NCBI GenBank assembly: GCA_964414585.1
Contig: CAYPXR010000001.1
Coordinates: 33,141-97,140 of the forward strand
Direction: 5' to 3'
Origin: DATEMU01 sp964414585
Lineage (GTDB): Bacteria > Planctomycetota > Phycisphaerae > UBA1845 > UTPLA1
DNA: 64,000 bases
A program made the translations under genes and the position numbers. Position 1 is the stretch's first letter. Every line of letters begins with the position of its first letter. The notes beneath the pieces are model-generated. The model ran no database searches. It had not been told where the DNA came from and was given only the letters and a program-made list of their open reading frames with translations. This document shows positions 8,785 to 17,148 of this stretch, one piece after another.

Positions 8785-9147
8785 TTATCGGCTCGTTGGT
8801 TTTTGCTGCTTTTCGACGGCTTTCATTTCTTCAAGCAACCTATCCAGGCGTTGGTAATTTTCCTCCCAATTCTTCCGGTAGCTCTCCAGCCACTCATCGG
8901 CTTCTGCCAATGGCTTGGCTTCGATTCTGCACAGGTGCGTCCGCCCCACCACCCGACGTCGGACCAACCGGGCGCGCTCCAGGACGCGAACGTGCTTCGA
9001 CGCCGCGGGAAAGGACATCCGAAACGGCGCGGCCAGTTCGCTGAGGTTTTGCTCACGATCCGTAAGACGCCGAAGGATGGCCCGCCGGGCCGGATGGGCC
9101 AGGGCATGAAAAACGCGGTCCAGTTGCGGGGATCGATCTAAAACCAT
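8785..9147 (-). CDS. ArsR-family transcriptional repressor
   Basis: A 120-residue winged-helix regulator. The N-terminus reads LDRVFHALAHPARRAILRRL, followed by the recognition helix region PFRMSFPAASKHVRVLERAGLV-like (here with ARLV) and a basic wing (RRRVVGRTHLC). No cysteine pair for metal binding is seen, so this is the SdpR-type branch rather than a metal sensor. The ATG at 9147 lies seven bases downstream of a good -10 box and has no ribosome-binding site, which implies a leaderless message. A longer TTG start at 9183 would lie inside the -35 box. The gene heads the operon running left to about 6345 and probably represses it. Confidence 0.9.
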   Translation of the reverse strand: MVLDRSPQLDRVFHALAHPARRAILRRLTDREQNLSELAAPFRMSFPAASKHVRVLERARLVRRRVVGRTHLCRIEAKPLAEADEWLESYRKNWEENYQRLDRLLEEMKAVEKQQKPTSR

Positions 9148-9199
9148 TTGGTTTAATATACCACCGGCCCCCGGAAAAGTCAACCATTTGGTTTAATAT
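9142..9199 (-). promoter_or_regulatory. Sigma70-type promoter with two ArsR operator copies
   Basis: Read on the minus strand, TTGACT (9183-9178) is separated by exactly 17 bases from TATATT (9160-9155). This puts the transcription start at about 9147, on the ATG itself. The 18-bp direct repeat AACCATTTGGTTTAATAT occurs at 9142-9159 and 9182-9199, 40 bp apart. Each copy contains the palindrome AACCA-N2-TGGTT. One covers the -10 box and start and the other the -35 region, as expected for autorepression by the adjacent ArsR protein. Confidence 0.75.
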
Positions 9200-9466
9200 T
9201 TTTGGGGGTTCGACGCCCGCTCAAGAACGGAAACGCCGGTCTCTCGGCCGTTGTGGCATGCCGTCCAACGGACCTCATGCTCGATCATCAAAGGGAGTCA
9301 ATCGGGGTGACAGTACGCCAGTTGAACTCTTCGTGCAGGAAATTCGGGCCTGGGAGCCTGGAATCCGCGTTTTGCTGGCCGTGAAACGGTGAAACGCGCC
9401 TGGCCGGCGGCATGGACCGACGGGTCACGCTCCAACAGCGGCCGGAGACACGCGATGGTGGCGGCA

Positions 9467-10402
9467 TTACGCCGTCGCCAGCTCTCGCAGTCGTCCAACG
9501 TCGCGCGCCGGGGGCTCGCCAAAGTGCCGCTTGTAGTCACGGCTGAAGTGCGACGCGTCGTCATACCCCACGCGGTAGCCGGCTTCGGCGGCGTCGAGAT
9601 TTTCGCTGAGCATCAGGCGTCGGGCTTCCTGAAGCCGCAGTTGCTTCTGAAACTGCAACGGGCTCATGGCCGTCACGGCCTTGAAGTGGGCGTGGAAGCC
9701 CGAGACGCTCAGGCTGAGTTCGCGCGCGATGGCTTCGATCCGCAGCGGCTTGTCGAAGTTCTCGCGCAGCTTCTCCACGGCGCGGACCATCCGTTGGGCC
9801 TGCCCGCCGAACCGCGCGAGGTGCCGCATGCGGTCCGCTTGCGCCCCCGTCAGCAGGCGGTAGACGATTTCGCGGATGACGAGCGGGGCAAGCGCGCGGT
9901 AGTCCACGGGTTTCTGCGTCAGTCGAATCAGCCGCAGCGTCGCGTCGAGGAGATCCGCATCGAGGATGCTTACGTCAACGGCTCGCACGCTGCCGGCGCC
10001 GCTGGCCGGCGCGAGACCGGACTCCACCATCACCTGCGTGACCACCGAGGGGTCGAGCGCCAGCCGGAACCCCAAATACGGGCGGTCCGCCGAAGCTTCG
10101 ACAATCTGCCAGCTCATCGGCAAATCGACGGTGGTGACCAGATAATGAGCGGGGTCATAGCGGAAGGTCTGCTCGCCAAGAAAGAGACTCTTGCTTCCCT
10201 GCGCCATCAGGCAGAACCCTGGGTCGCAAACGCCGTACTCCGCGCACGGAGCGGGCCGCGAGCTGCGGGTGAACAGTACCCCCGGCTGCACCTCCAGCTT
10301 GCCGTCGCGCGGCAGCGCCCGCGCGATCCGTTCGGCCAGTTCCTCCCGGTCGGCCTGCATTCGCGGCGACTGACGTTGGTTCGTAATCTTCATCCTTGCC
10401 AT
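9467..10402 (-). CDS. AraC-family regulator, YqhC-like
   Basis: A 311-residue regulator with an N-terminal AraC_N-type effector domain (about residues 25-190; YGVCDPGFCLMAQGSKSLFLG, YLVTTVDLPMSWQIVEAS) and a C-terminal pair of helix-turn-helix motifs (about 205-300). The HTH stretches include IEAIARELSLSVSGFHAHFK and AGYRVGYDDASHFSRDYKRHFG. ATG 10402 has AAGGTG nine bases upstream. It is divergent from an alcohol dehydrogenase operon 220 bases away. The same arrangement is known for E. coli yqhC-yqhD, where the regulator responds to reactive aldehydes; that role here is inferred. Confidence 0.9.
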   Translation of the reverse strand: MARMKITNQRQSPRMQADREELAERIARALPRDGKLEVQPGVLFTRSSRPAPCAEYGVCDPGFCLMAQGSKSLFLGEQTFRYDPAHYLVTTVDLPMSWQIVEASADRPYLGFRLALDPSVVTQVMVESGLAPASGAGSVRAVDVSILDADLLDATLRLIRLTQKPVDYRALAPLVIREIVYRLLTGAQADRMRHLARFGGQAQRMVRAVEKLRENFDKPLRIEAIARELSLSVSGFHAHFKAVTAMSPLQFQKQLRLQEARRLMLSENLDAAEAGYRVGYDDASHFSRDYKRHFGEPPARDVGRLRELATA

Positions 10403-10620
10403 CGTATGCACCTTCGTCGTGAAAAACGCAGCTGACCGACGCATTCTGGAGGATTGTACAAGGAGTTGCGAGGATCGTCCTATCGCCTTTCGAACTCACC
10501 AGCATAAAGTCAGGCAGACAGCGCGGAACGCGACCCGTACGCGTCCAGCGCGTTGGACTGGAATGCAAGCGCCGGCGGCGGGCGCGGCCCTCCGCGGCGA
10601 CAGAAAAGGAGCGCGAGACG

Positions 10621-11679
10621 ATGTTCAACACGAAGGCTTACGCCGCGAAAAGCGCGACGTCGCCGCTGGCCGGCACGACCATCCCGCGGCGCGATCCCAC
10701 GCCGCACGACGTGCAGATCGAGATTCTCTACTGCGGCATCTGCCACACCGACCTGCACCTGGTTCGCAACGAGTGGAGCAGCGCGATGCCCACGGTGTAC
10801 CCGATCGTGCCGGGGCACGAGATTGTCGGGCGCGTCACGAAGGTGGGCAGCAGCGTGCAGAAGTTCAAGCCGGGCGACCTGGCCGCGGTGGGCTGCCTGG
10901 TCGATTCGGACCGGACCTGTCCCGAGTGCAGCGCGGGTCTGGAGCAGTTTTGCCCGAACCAGGTGCTCACGTTCAACAGCCCGGACAAGCACGGGACCGC
11001 GCCCGTGACGTACGGCGGCTATTCCGGCGGCATCGTCGTCGATGAACGCTTCGTGCTGCGCGTCCCCGCCAACCTGAATCTCGCCGGCGCTGCGCCGCTG
11101 CTGTGCGCCGGGATCACGACCTACTCGCCGATGCGGCACTGGGGCGTGGGCAAGGGCAAGAAGGTGGGCATCGTCGGCCTGGGCGGGCTGGGGCACATGG
11201 GCGTGAAGTTCGCCCGCGCGCTAGACGCGCACGTCGTGGTCTTCACGACCTCGCCGGGCAAGAAAGAGGATGCGCTGCGGCTGGGCGCCGACGAGGTTGT
11301 CCTTTCGCGCGACGCCAGTGCGATGGCCCGCCACGCCGGCAGCTTCGATTTTCTCCTCGACGCCGTCTCCGCCGAGCACGACATCAACGCGTACATCAAC
11401 GTGCTCGCCCGCGACGGGAATCTCACGCTGGTCGGCGCGCCATCCAAGCCGCTGCCCGTTGCGGCGTTTCCGCTCATCCTCGGCCGCCGCAGTCTCTCGG
11501 GCTCGCCGATCGGCGGCCTCAGCGAGACGCAGGAGATGCTCGACTTCTGCGGCCGGCACAACATCACGGCGGACGTCGAGGTGATCCCGATTCAGAAGGT
11601 CAACGAGGCGTACGAGCGGCTGGTCCGGTCCGACGTGAAGTACCGGTTTTGCATCGAAATGGCGTCGCTCAAGTTCTAG
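10621..11679 (+). CDS. Zinc-dependent NAD(P) alcohol dehydrogenase (YahK/CAD type)
   Basis: A medium-chain dehydrogenase of 352 residues that interconverts alcohols and aldehydes. Catalytic zinc ligands C41 and H66 lie in GICHTDLH and GHEIVG, and a third Cys lies in LLCAGITTYSP. The Rossmann motif is GLGGLGHMG. The structural zinc loop has C100, C103 and C111, but the first of the usual four Cys is Asp97 (VDSDRTCPEC). A good ribosome-binding site (AAAGGAG) precedes the ATG. It is the first gene of a three-gene operon and divergent from the YqhC-like regulator, which suggests aldehyde detoxification. Confidence 0.92.
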   Translation: MFNTKAYAAKSATSPLAGTTIPRRDPTPHDVQIEILYCGICHTDLHLVRNEWSSAMPTVYPIVPGHEIVGRVTKVGSSVQKFKPGDLAAVGCLVDSDRTCPECSAGLEQFCPNQVLTFNSPDKHGTAPVTYGGYSGGIVVDERFVLRVPANLNLAGAAPLLCAGITTYSPMRHWGVGKGKKVGIVGLGGLGHMGVKFARALDAHVVVFTTSPGKKEDALRLGADEVVLSRDASAMARHAGSFDFLLDAVSAEHDINAYINVLARDGNLTLVGAPSKPLPVAAFPLILGRRSLSGSPIGGLSETQEMLDFCGRHNITADVEVIPIQKVNEAYERLVRSDVKYRFCIEMASLKF

Positions 11680-11760
11680 AAAGGAAGTCAAAGCGGTGCA
11701 GGGAATGCAAACAGTCAGTGCGGAACGGTCGCACGAGTAATTCCGCACGAGGAGCAAGCG

Positions 11761-12537
11761 ATGATGAAGAACCAGAGCACGAATTTCGCGGGCAAGGCTG
11801 CATTCGTGACCGGAGCCGCGAGCGGCATCGGCCGCGCCGCGGCGTTGGCTTTCGCCCGCGACGGCGCGAACGTGGTCGTGGCGGACGTGTCGGAACGCGG
11901 TAACCAGGAAACGGCCCGCATGATCGAGCAGCAAGGCGGGCGCGTCCTCGCCGTGCGCTGCGACGTAACGCGGGCTGAAGACGTGAGGGCGGCCCTGGGC
12001 AAGGCCGCCGAGACCTTCGGGCGGCTGGACTTCGCCTTCAACAACGCGGGAATCGAGCCGAGGAAGCCGGCCCCGACCGCGGACTACGACGAAGAGGAGT
12101 GGAACCGGATCATCAATATCAACCTCCGCGGCGTGTTCCTGTGCATGAAGTACGAGATCCCGCTGATCCTCAAGCAGGGCGGCGGCGCGATCGTGAACAC
12201 GTCTTCGGGGGCGGGAATCATCGGCATCAAGGGCAGCCCTGCATATACCGCGGCGAAGCACGGCGTGATCGGCCTCACGAAAGCGGCGGCGCTCGACTAT
12301 GCGGCGCAGAACATTCGCGTCAACGCCGTCTGCCCCGGCTACATCGAAACCCCGATGATGGAACGCTTCACCGGGGGCACGCCCGAAGGCCGCGCGAAGG
12401 TCGTCGCGGAAGAGCCGGTCGGCCGGATGGGCACGCCCGAGGAAATCGCGCAGGCAGTTCTCTTTCTGTGCTCGGACGCCGCAGCGTTCATGGTCGGCCA
12501 CGCGATGGTGATCGACGGAGGGCAGACCGTGCAGTGA
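11761..12537 (+). CDS. SDR-family oxidoreductase
   Basis: A classical short-chain dehydrogenase of 258 residues. The cofactor motif TGAASGIG lies near residue 19, NNAG near 96, and the active site is a Ser in VNTSSGAG with YTAAKHG (Tyr and Lys). The C-terminal cap PGYIETPMM and the final GHAMVIDGGQTV are typical of the glucose 1-dehydrogenase/3-oxoacyl reductase-like group. The substrate is unknown. It follows the alcohol dehydrogenase by 81 bases with GAGGAG upstream of its start, and precedes the hydrolase gene by 55 bases. Confidence 0.92.
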   Translation: MMKNQSTNFAGKAAFVTGAASGIGRAAALAFARDGANVVVADVSERGNQETARMIEQQGGRVLAVRCDVTRAEDVRAALGKAAETFGRLDFAFNNAGIEPRKPAPTADYDEEEWNRIININLRGVFLCMKYEIPLILKQGGGAIVNTSSGAGIIGIKGSPAYTAAKHGVIGLTKAAALDYAAQNIRVNAVCPGYIETPMMERFTGGTPEGRAKVVAEEPVGRMGTPEEIAQAVLFLCSDAAAFMVGHAMVIDGGQTVQ

Positions 12538-12592
12538 CGGCGCGGAAGCCGGCGCGCATCGAGTCAAACCATCAGAACAGAAAGGAGTTCAA

Positions 12593-13687
12593 ATGACACT
12601 CTCAACCAGCTTCATCCTCGCATCAGTCGGTTTCGGCGCGCTGCTCTTCGCGGTTGCCCCAACTCTCACGGCTGGGCAATCCAGGAGCCGGGAGACTGAC
12701 CCGAAGTCGGAGAAAGCAGCCTCGCCGACGTTCGCGAGCGAGACGTGGGACAAGACGTTCCCGCGGAGCGACAAGGTCACCCAGCAGAAGGTCACGTTCA
12801 AGAACCGCTACGGGATCACGCTCACGGCGGACCTGTATCAGCCGAAGGACCGTGGCGGCAAGCGCTCGGCGGCCATCGCCGTCAGCGGGCCCTTCGGTGC
12901 GGTGAAGGAACAGGCATCCGGCTTGTACGCGCAGACGATGGCGGAGCGGGGATACGTCACGCTGGCGTTCGACCCTTCCTACACCGGAGAGAGCGGCGGC
13001 GAACCCCGCAATGTCGCCTCGCCCGACATCAACACCGAGGACTTCAGCGCGGCGGTCGACTTCCTCGGCCTGCAAGCCTCCGTTGACCGCGAGCGCATCG
13101 GCATCATCGGCATCTGCGGCTGGGGCGGCATGGCGCTCAACGCCGCCGCCGTGGACAAGCGTATCAAGGCGGTCGTGACCAGCACCATGTATGACATGTC
13201 GCGGGTCATGTCCAAGGGGTACAACGATTCGATGACGAAAGCAGATCGCACCAAGGCGCTGGAGCAGATGAGCCGGCAGCGCTGGATCGACGCGGAGAAG
13301 GGCGCGCCCGAGTACGGCCCGGTCATGAACGAACTCAAGGGCGGCGAGCCGCAGTTTCTGGTGGACTACGCCGACTACTACAGGACGCCGCGCGGATTCC
13401 ACCCGAGAGCGATCAACTCCAACGCCTCCTGGACGCTGACCACGCCGCTGTCGTTCATGAACATGCCGCTTCTCACGCACATCGATGAGATCTCGCCGCG
13501 CCCGATCCTCTTCATTCACGGCGAAAAGGCCCACTCGCGCTATTTCAGCGAGACCGCCTACGAGGCCGCGGCGGAGCCGAAGGAGCTCTTGATCATCAAG
13601 GACGCCAATCACGTCGACTTGTACGACCGGATGGACAAGATCCCCTTCGACAGGATCTCGGAGTTCTTCGGCAAGCACCTGAAATGA
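12593..13687 (+). CDS. Exported alpha/beta hydrolase (dienelactone hydrolase-like/YcjY group)
   Basis: A 364-residue hydrolase with a signal peptide (about residues 1-28, ending LTAGQ) and a strong ribosome-binding site (AAAGGAG). The nucleophile elbow reads GICGWGGMA (about residues 173-181). Cys175 is in the place expected for a dienelactone-hydrolase-like nucleophile, and no GxSxG is present. The acidic/His part is near the C-terminus (HGEKAHSR, DANHVDLYD). It is the third gene of the alcohol dehydrogenase-SDR operon. The reaction cannot be named; an ester or lactone substrate is likely, or the protein has lost hydrolase activity. Confidence 0.85.
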   Translation: MTLSTSFILASVGFGALLFAVAPTLTAGQSRSRETDPKSEKAASPTFASETWDKTFPRSDKVTQQKVTFKNRYGITLTADLYQPKDRGGKRSAAIAVSGPFGAVKEQASGLYAQTMAERGYVTLAFDPSYTGESGGEPRNVASPDINTEDFSAAVDFLGLQASVDRERIGIIGICGWGGMALNAAAVDKRIKAVVTSTMYDMSRVMSKGYNDSMTKADRTKALEQMSRQRWIDAEKGAPEYGPVMNELKGGEPQFLVDYADYYRTPRGFHPRAINSNASWTLTTPLSFMNMPLLTHIDEISPRPILFIHGEKAHSRYFSETAYEAAAEPKELLIIKDANHVDLYDRMDKIPFDRISEFFGKHLK

Positions 13688-13760
13688 CTGATGCGGCAAA
13701 CCCACCTGGGCGGCAAGGCGCGTGCCACTTGACGCGATGCCGTGAAGCTTCCGGCGTGAA

Positions 13761-13836
13761 TCGGGGCGAGAAGATTTGAACTTCCGACCTCTGCGTCCCG
13801 AACGCAGCGCTCTAAACCAGGCTGAGCTACGCCCCG
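13761..13836 (-). tRNA. tRNA-Pro (anticodon CGG)
   Basis: On the minus strand the 7-bp acceptor stem CGGGGCG pairs with CGCCCCG and the discriminator is A. The anticodon stem CTGCG/CGCAG encloses loop TTCGGGA, giving anticodon CGG for CCG codons. The T loop reads TTCAAAT. No CCA is encoded. Confidence 0.95.
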
Positions 13837-13912
13837 TAGCGAGCCCAGAATCATACGCAGGAGCGGCGCGATTTCAAGGGCTCACCGCACCGATAATATA
13901 CGGACATTCTGA

Positions 13913-14209
13913 CTATCCGCCGGCAATGGCCCCCACAATCAAATAGGGCTCTTCGCCCGTTGCGACCGCGTCCGGCAGCGGCGTCTCCGGCGATTCGTGG
14001 GACAAGTCCTTCTCGCAGGCGAAGAAGCGGATGAACGGCCGGCGCTTCAAAGTGCCATGGTCCCGGATCGTGCCGCGAAGCATGGGGTAACGGGCCTCCA
14101 GCGCATCGAGGACGGATCGTTGCGTCGCGGGCCACGACACTTCAACTTGCACCTCATCGCCGGCGCCGGACAACGTGCGCAAATGGAATGGGAGCACGAC
14201 ACGAATCAT
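13913..14209 (-). CDS. MoaD/ThiS-family ubiquitin-like sulfur carrier
   Basis: A 98-residue beta-grasp protein ending in the di-glycine (IVGAIAGG) that is adenylated and thiocarboxylated in this family. The N-terminal strand MIRVVLPFHLRTL and the helix region VLDALEARYPMLRG match MoaD-like carriers. It follows the VOC gene by six bases on the same strand. No moaE, thiF-like or molybdopterin genes are nearby, so the sulfur acceptor is unknown. Confidence 0.82.
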   Translation of the reverse strand: MIRVVLPFHLRTLSGAGDEVQVEVSWPATQRSVLDALEARYPMLRGTIRDHGTLKRRPFIRFFACEKDLSHESPETPLPDAVATGEEPYLIVGAIAGG

Positions 14210-14215
14210 CGAAGT

Positions 14216-14599
14216 TCACTCGATCGCGCACGGATGCGTCGGTTGATAAAGCCCGATCTCGCCGCCGCTGGGCAGCCGCAAGAGCGTATGAAAACCCCAC
14301 TCCGCCGTGCTGATCGGCGCGCACCGGACGCCGCGGGCTTCGAGCGTCTTCGTCATCGACTGAACGTCATCGCACATCAGGTAGAGCACCGAGCCCAGCA
14401 CTTCATGGTCGCCATATCGCTGCACGAGATCGCCCTCGCCGGGATGGACCGCCAGTTCCGCCGGCGGCAGCGCGAAGATGAGCCAACCCTCGCCGGCGTC
14501 GACGCCGCGTAAACCGAGGACATCGCGGAAAAACGCCCGATCCGCTTCGGGGTCTTTGCTGTAGAGAAGCCAGTGCGCGCCTTTGATTCCGGTGATCAT
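14216..14599 (-). CDS. VOC-family (glyoxalase/bleomycin-resistance fold) protein
   Basis: A 127-residue single VOC domain protein: ITGIKGAHWLLYSKDPEADRAF at the start, FRDVLGLRGVD, and a C-terminal LPSGGEIGLYQP with a Glu usual for metal binding. The start at 14599 is chosen for homology and an AAGGG sequence upstream; in-frame starts at 14620 and 14644 also exist. It overlaps no neighbour and lies six bases upstream of the MoaD-like gene, probably as an operon. The substrate is unknown. Confidence 0.8.
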   Translation of the reverse strand: MITGIKGAHWLLYSKDPEADRAFFRDVLGLRGVDAGEGWLIFALPPAELAVHPGEGDLVQRYGDHEVLGSVLYLMCDDVQSMTKTLEARGVRCAPISTAEWGFHTLLRLPSGGEIGLYQPTHPCAIE

Positions 14600-14658
14600 G
14601 GGTTCAACCCTTTCCACCATTTTTTGGGCCAGGCCGATCCACACATTTCAATTCGCAC

Positions 14659-15558
14659 TCAGGTCCGGCCGGCCTTCTCGCGAAGATACGCGGCGATCGC
14701 CGGATATGGCTTTGCCGCATTCATAACTTTGGCTTCGCGCATCTGGTATTCGGCCCAATCCAGCGGAGTGCCGTTCCAAGCGGTATCTTTCGCATCCAGC
14801 CTTGCCCCCGCCTCGACCAAAGACCGCACGGTCTCCATCGAGCCCGAGCAAACGGCATGATGAAGCGGCGTACCGTGTGAAAACAGGTCCTCACTCGGTC
14901 GGTTGAGATCGATTTTCTTCCGCAACACCCATTTCACCGCATTGGCCCGGCCGTGCAGCGCGGCAGCCACCAACGCGAATTGCTTTTGTCGGTCGTCGGC
15001 ACTTTCCCAAAGACTCGAAGCATCGTCCCAACGTTCGAGACAAATCGCCGTCGGCAGGGTCAGCTTGGCCCCGCGCGCCAGGAGATGTTTCATCGCCTCG
15101 AAATTACCGTTAACGAGCGCATGATCAGGATGGCCGTCGGGCGACGCGCCGGCATCCATCAAAACGTCGATCAACTCGATCTGGACGCCGCACTCCCGTG
15201 CAATCCACGATAGCGACACCAATTGCAAAGTATAATGGAGCTGTTCTTGAAGGCTTTTCAAGTTCGCGCTTCTGGCAGCATCGATAATCGCACGAGCGAT
15301 CTCCGCGATATTCTTTGGCAGGCTACCCTGGCGAACGGGGTCCTCCGCCACGAACCACAGCAGATATGGCCGCTCGAAGAATTCCCCGGCATCGACCGCG
15401 CGGCCGACCTTGTCGCGTAGCCACGCACCCGGCGTTTCGAGCCGTTCGCGCGCCAATTCCGGATGGTCCGCCAGCAATTGCTTTAGCGCATTCACATCGC
15501 CGGCGTCAAGGGCGGTGACGGCCTGGCAAAACAGCGTATCGAGAGAATCGGTGGTCAT
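14659..15558 (-). CDS. Ankyrin-repeat protein
   Basis: A 299-residue protein made of irregular ankyrin repeats. The clearest lies at about residues 215-290 (GTPLHHAVCSGSMETVRSLVEAGARLDAKD and GTPLDWAEYQ, each with the TPLH-type turn); earlier repeats include LVNGNFEAMKHLLARGAKL. There is no signal peptide, so it is likely a cytoplasmic protein-binding scaffold. The partner is unknown. It lies between the VOC gene and the BNR-repeat gene on the same strand with short spacers. Confidence 0.85.
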   Translation of the reverse strand: MTTDSLDTLFCQAVTALDAGDVNALKQLLADHPELARERLETPGAWLRDKVGRAVDAGEFFERPYLLWFVAEDPVRQGSLPKNIAEIARAIIDAARSANLKSLQEQLHYTLQLVSLSWIARECGVQIELIDVLMDAGASPDGHPDHALVNGNFEAMKHLLARGAKLTLPTAICLERWDDASSLWESADDRQKQFALVAAALHGRANAVKWVLRKKIDLNRPSEDLFSHGTPLHHAVCSGSMETVRSLVEAGARLDAKDTAWNGTPLDWAEYQMREAKVMNAAKPYPAIAAYLREKAGRT

Positions 15559-15576
15559 GATGGCCGCGGTTGAAAA

Positions 15577-16761
15577 CTAGATCACCTGGGCTTCAACCGA
15601 ATAAACCGCCGGCAAATCTCGAACGATCGGCGACCAGCTATCGCCCGCGTCGGACGAACCATAGACCTGCCCGCCGGTCGTGCCGAAATAGATGCCGCAC
15701 GGGTTGAGCGTATCGACGCTCATCGCCCCGCGCAGGATGTTCACGTAGCAATCGCTCTGTGGCAGCCCCTTCGTCAGTGCTTCCCACTCGTTGCCGCCCT
15801 TCCTGCTGCGATAGACGCGCAGCTTGCCGTCGGGCGGGTAATGCAGCGAATCGCTCAGGATGGGAACGACGTAGACCGTTTCAGGCTCGTGGGCGTTGAC
15901 GACAATCGGGAAACCGAAATCGCTCGGCAGGTTCCCGCTGACCTTTTGCCAGTTTTCGCCGGCGTCGTCACTGCGACAGACATGCCAATGCAGTTGCATG
16001 AAAAGCGTATCGGGCTTCGACGGGTGCATCGCGATGCGGTGAACGCAGAAACCGACTTCGGGGGCTTTCTCGGGCAGATACTTCGACGTCAGCCCGCGAT
16101 TTTTCGGGGCCCACGTCTTCCCGCCGTCGTCAGAGCGAAAGACGCCCGCGGCGGAGATGGCGACGAAGAGCCGATTGGGATTCTTCTGGTCCTGGACAAT
16201 GGTATGAACGCCCATGCCACCGGCGCCGGGCTGCCACTTCGGGCCCGTCCCATGACCGCGCAAGCCGGCCAGCTCGTGCCAATTCTTGCCGCCGTCGGTC
16301 GTGCGAAAAATGGCGGCGTCCTCCACGCCGGCGTACACCGTGTCGGGATCGGTCAGCGACGGCTCGACATGCCAGACACGTTTGAATTCCCACGGATGCT
16401 GCGTGCCGTCGTACCACATGTGCGTGGTCAGCGGCTTGCCGTTTGGGGGCGACGTGTCGTAAACGAACTTGTTGCTCTCTCCCATCGGCATGCCCTCGGG
16501 CGTGGTTGTCGGTGTACCCGGTGGCGTCCCCGGTTGCTCCCAGGTCTTTCCGCCGTCGTTCGAACGCTGGATGATCTGACCGAACCAGCCGCTAGTCTGC
16601 GAGACGTAAATGCGGTTCGGATCAGCGGGCGAGCCCTTGGCGTGATAGATTTCCCAACCGGCGAAGTGCGGACCATTGACGTCCCATTTCTTTCGTTGGG
16701 CATCCGACGTCAGGATGAACGCCCCCTTCTTGGTGCCAACCAGCACACGCACTCGGCTCAT
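15577..16761 (-). CDS. BNR/Asp-box repeat protein (sialidase-like beta-propeller)
   Basis: A 394-residue beta-propeller with at least five Asp-box motifs (SNDGGKTW, TTDGGKNW, SDDGGKTW, SDDAGENW, SSDAGDSW). The sequence begins VRVLVGTKKGAFIL without a signal peptide. Proteins of this shape are annotated as exo-alpha-sialidase or photosystem-assembly-like propellers. The catalytic residues of true sialidases are not recognisable, so enzymatic activity is unproven. GGAG lies upstream of the ATG. It is divergent from the oxoamine synthase gene. Confidence 0.85.
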   Translation of the reverse strand: MSRVRVLVGTKKGAFILTSDAQRKKWDVNGPHFAGWEIYHAKGSPADPNRIYVSQTSGWFGQIIQRSNDGGKTWEQPGTPPGTPTTTPEGMPMGESNKFVYDTSPPNGKPLTTHMWYDGTQHPWEFKRVWHVEPSLTDPDTVYAGVEDAAIFRTTDGGKNWHELAGLRGHGTGPKWQPGAGGMGVHTIVQDQKNPNRLFVAISAAGVFRSDDGGKTWAPKNRGLTSKYLPEKAPEVGFCVHRIAMHPSKPDTLFMQLHWHVCRSDDAGENWQKVSGNLPSDFGFPIVVNAHEPETVYVVPILSDSLHYPPDGKLRVYRSRKGGNEWEALTKGLPQSDCYVNILRGAMSVDTLNPCGIYFGTTGGQVYGSSDAGDSWSPIVRDLPAVYSVEAQVI

Positions 16762-17148
16762 GACAAAATCTCCTGTTAGTGCCCGCTACCGCAGATAGTA
16801 TCGTCGTCATTAAGCGAATTGCAAAGAACGTCCTTCCGTGGCGGGACGGGTCAATCCGGCCATCCGGGGGTGCTGGCAAAGTTGGGTCTCATCCCAAATC
16901 AGGCAGCCCATCAAAACCGGGCACGCAAGTGTCCGTCGAGGACGAGTCCCGTCTGGTTGACGTTTGATAACAAAGCAATGCAACTCGATCCGGCCTTGCG
17001 GCTCGCCGAGTCGAGTCGCCGTAGCAACCGGGGTCCTGGCGACAGCCCCCGCGACCTTGAAACCTGAGTCCAAACGGGACAAATACCCATCCGAAGGTAA
17101 GGATGAATTGTTTCCGGAAATCAGCTACACTCCGGGAATGTCGGCGGC
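16762..17148. other. Divergent intergenic region
   Basis: 387 bases lie between the BNR gene (minus) and the oxoamine synthase gene (plus). It must hold promoters for both, but no confident -35/-10 pair, riboswitch or RNA gene was recognised. Confidence 0.4.

Noticed and set aside
16762..17148. A riboswitch upstream of the oxoamine synthase gene
   Set aside because: Some GC-rich pairings are possible, but no conserved motif of a known riboswitch class was found.
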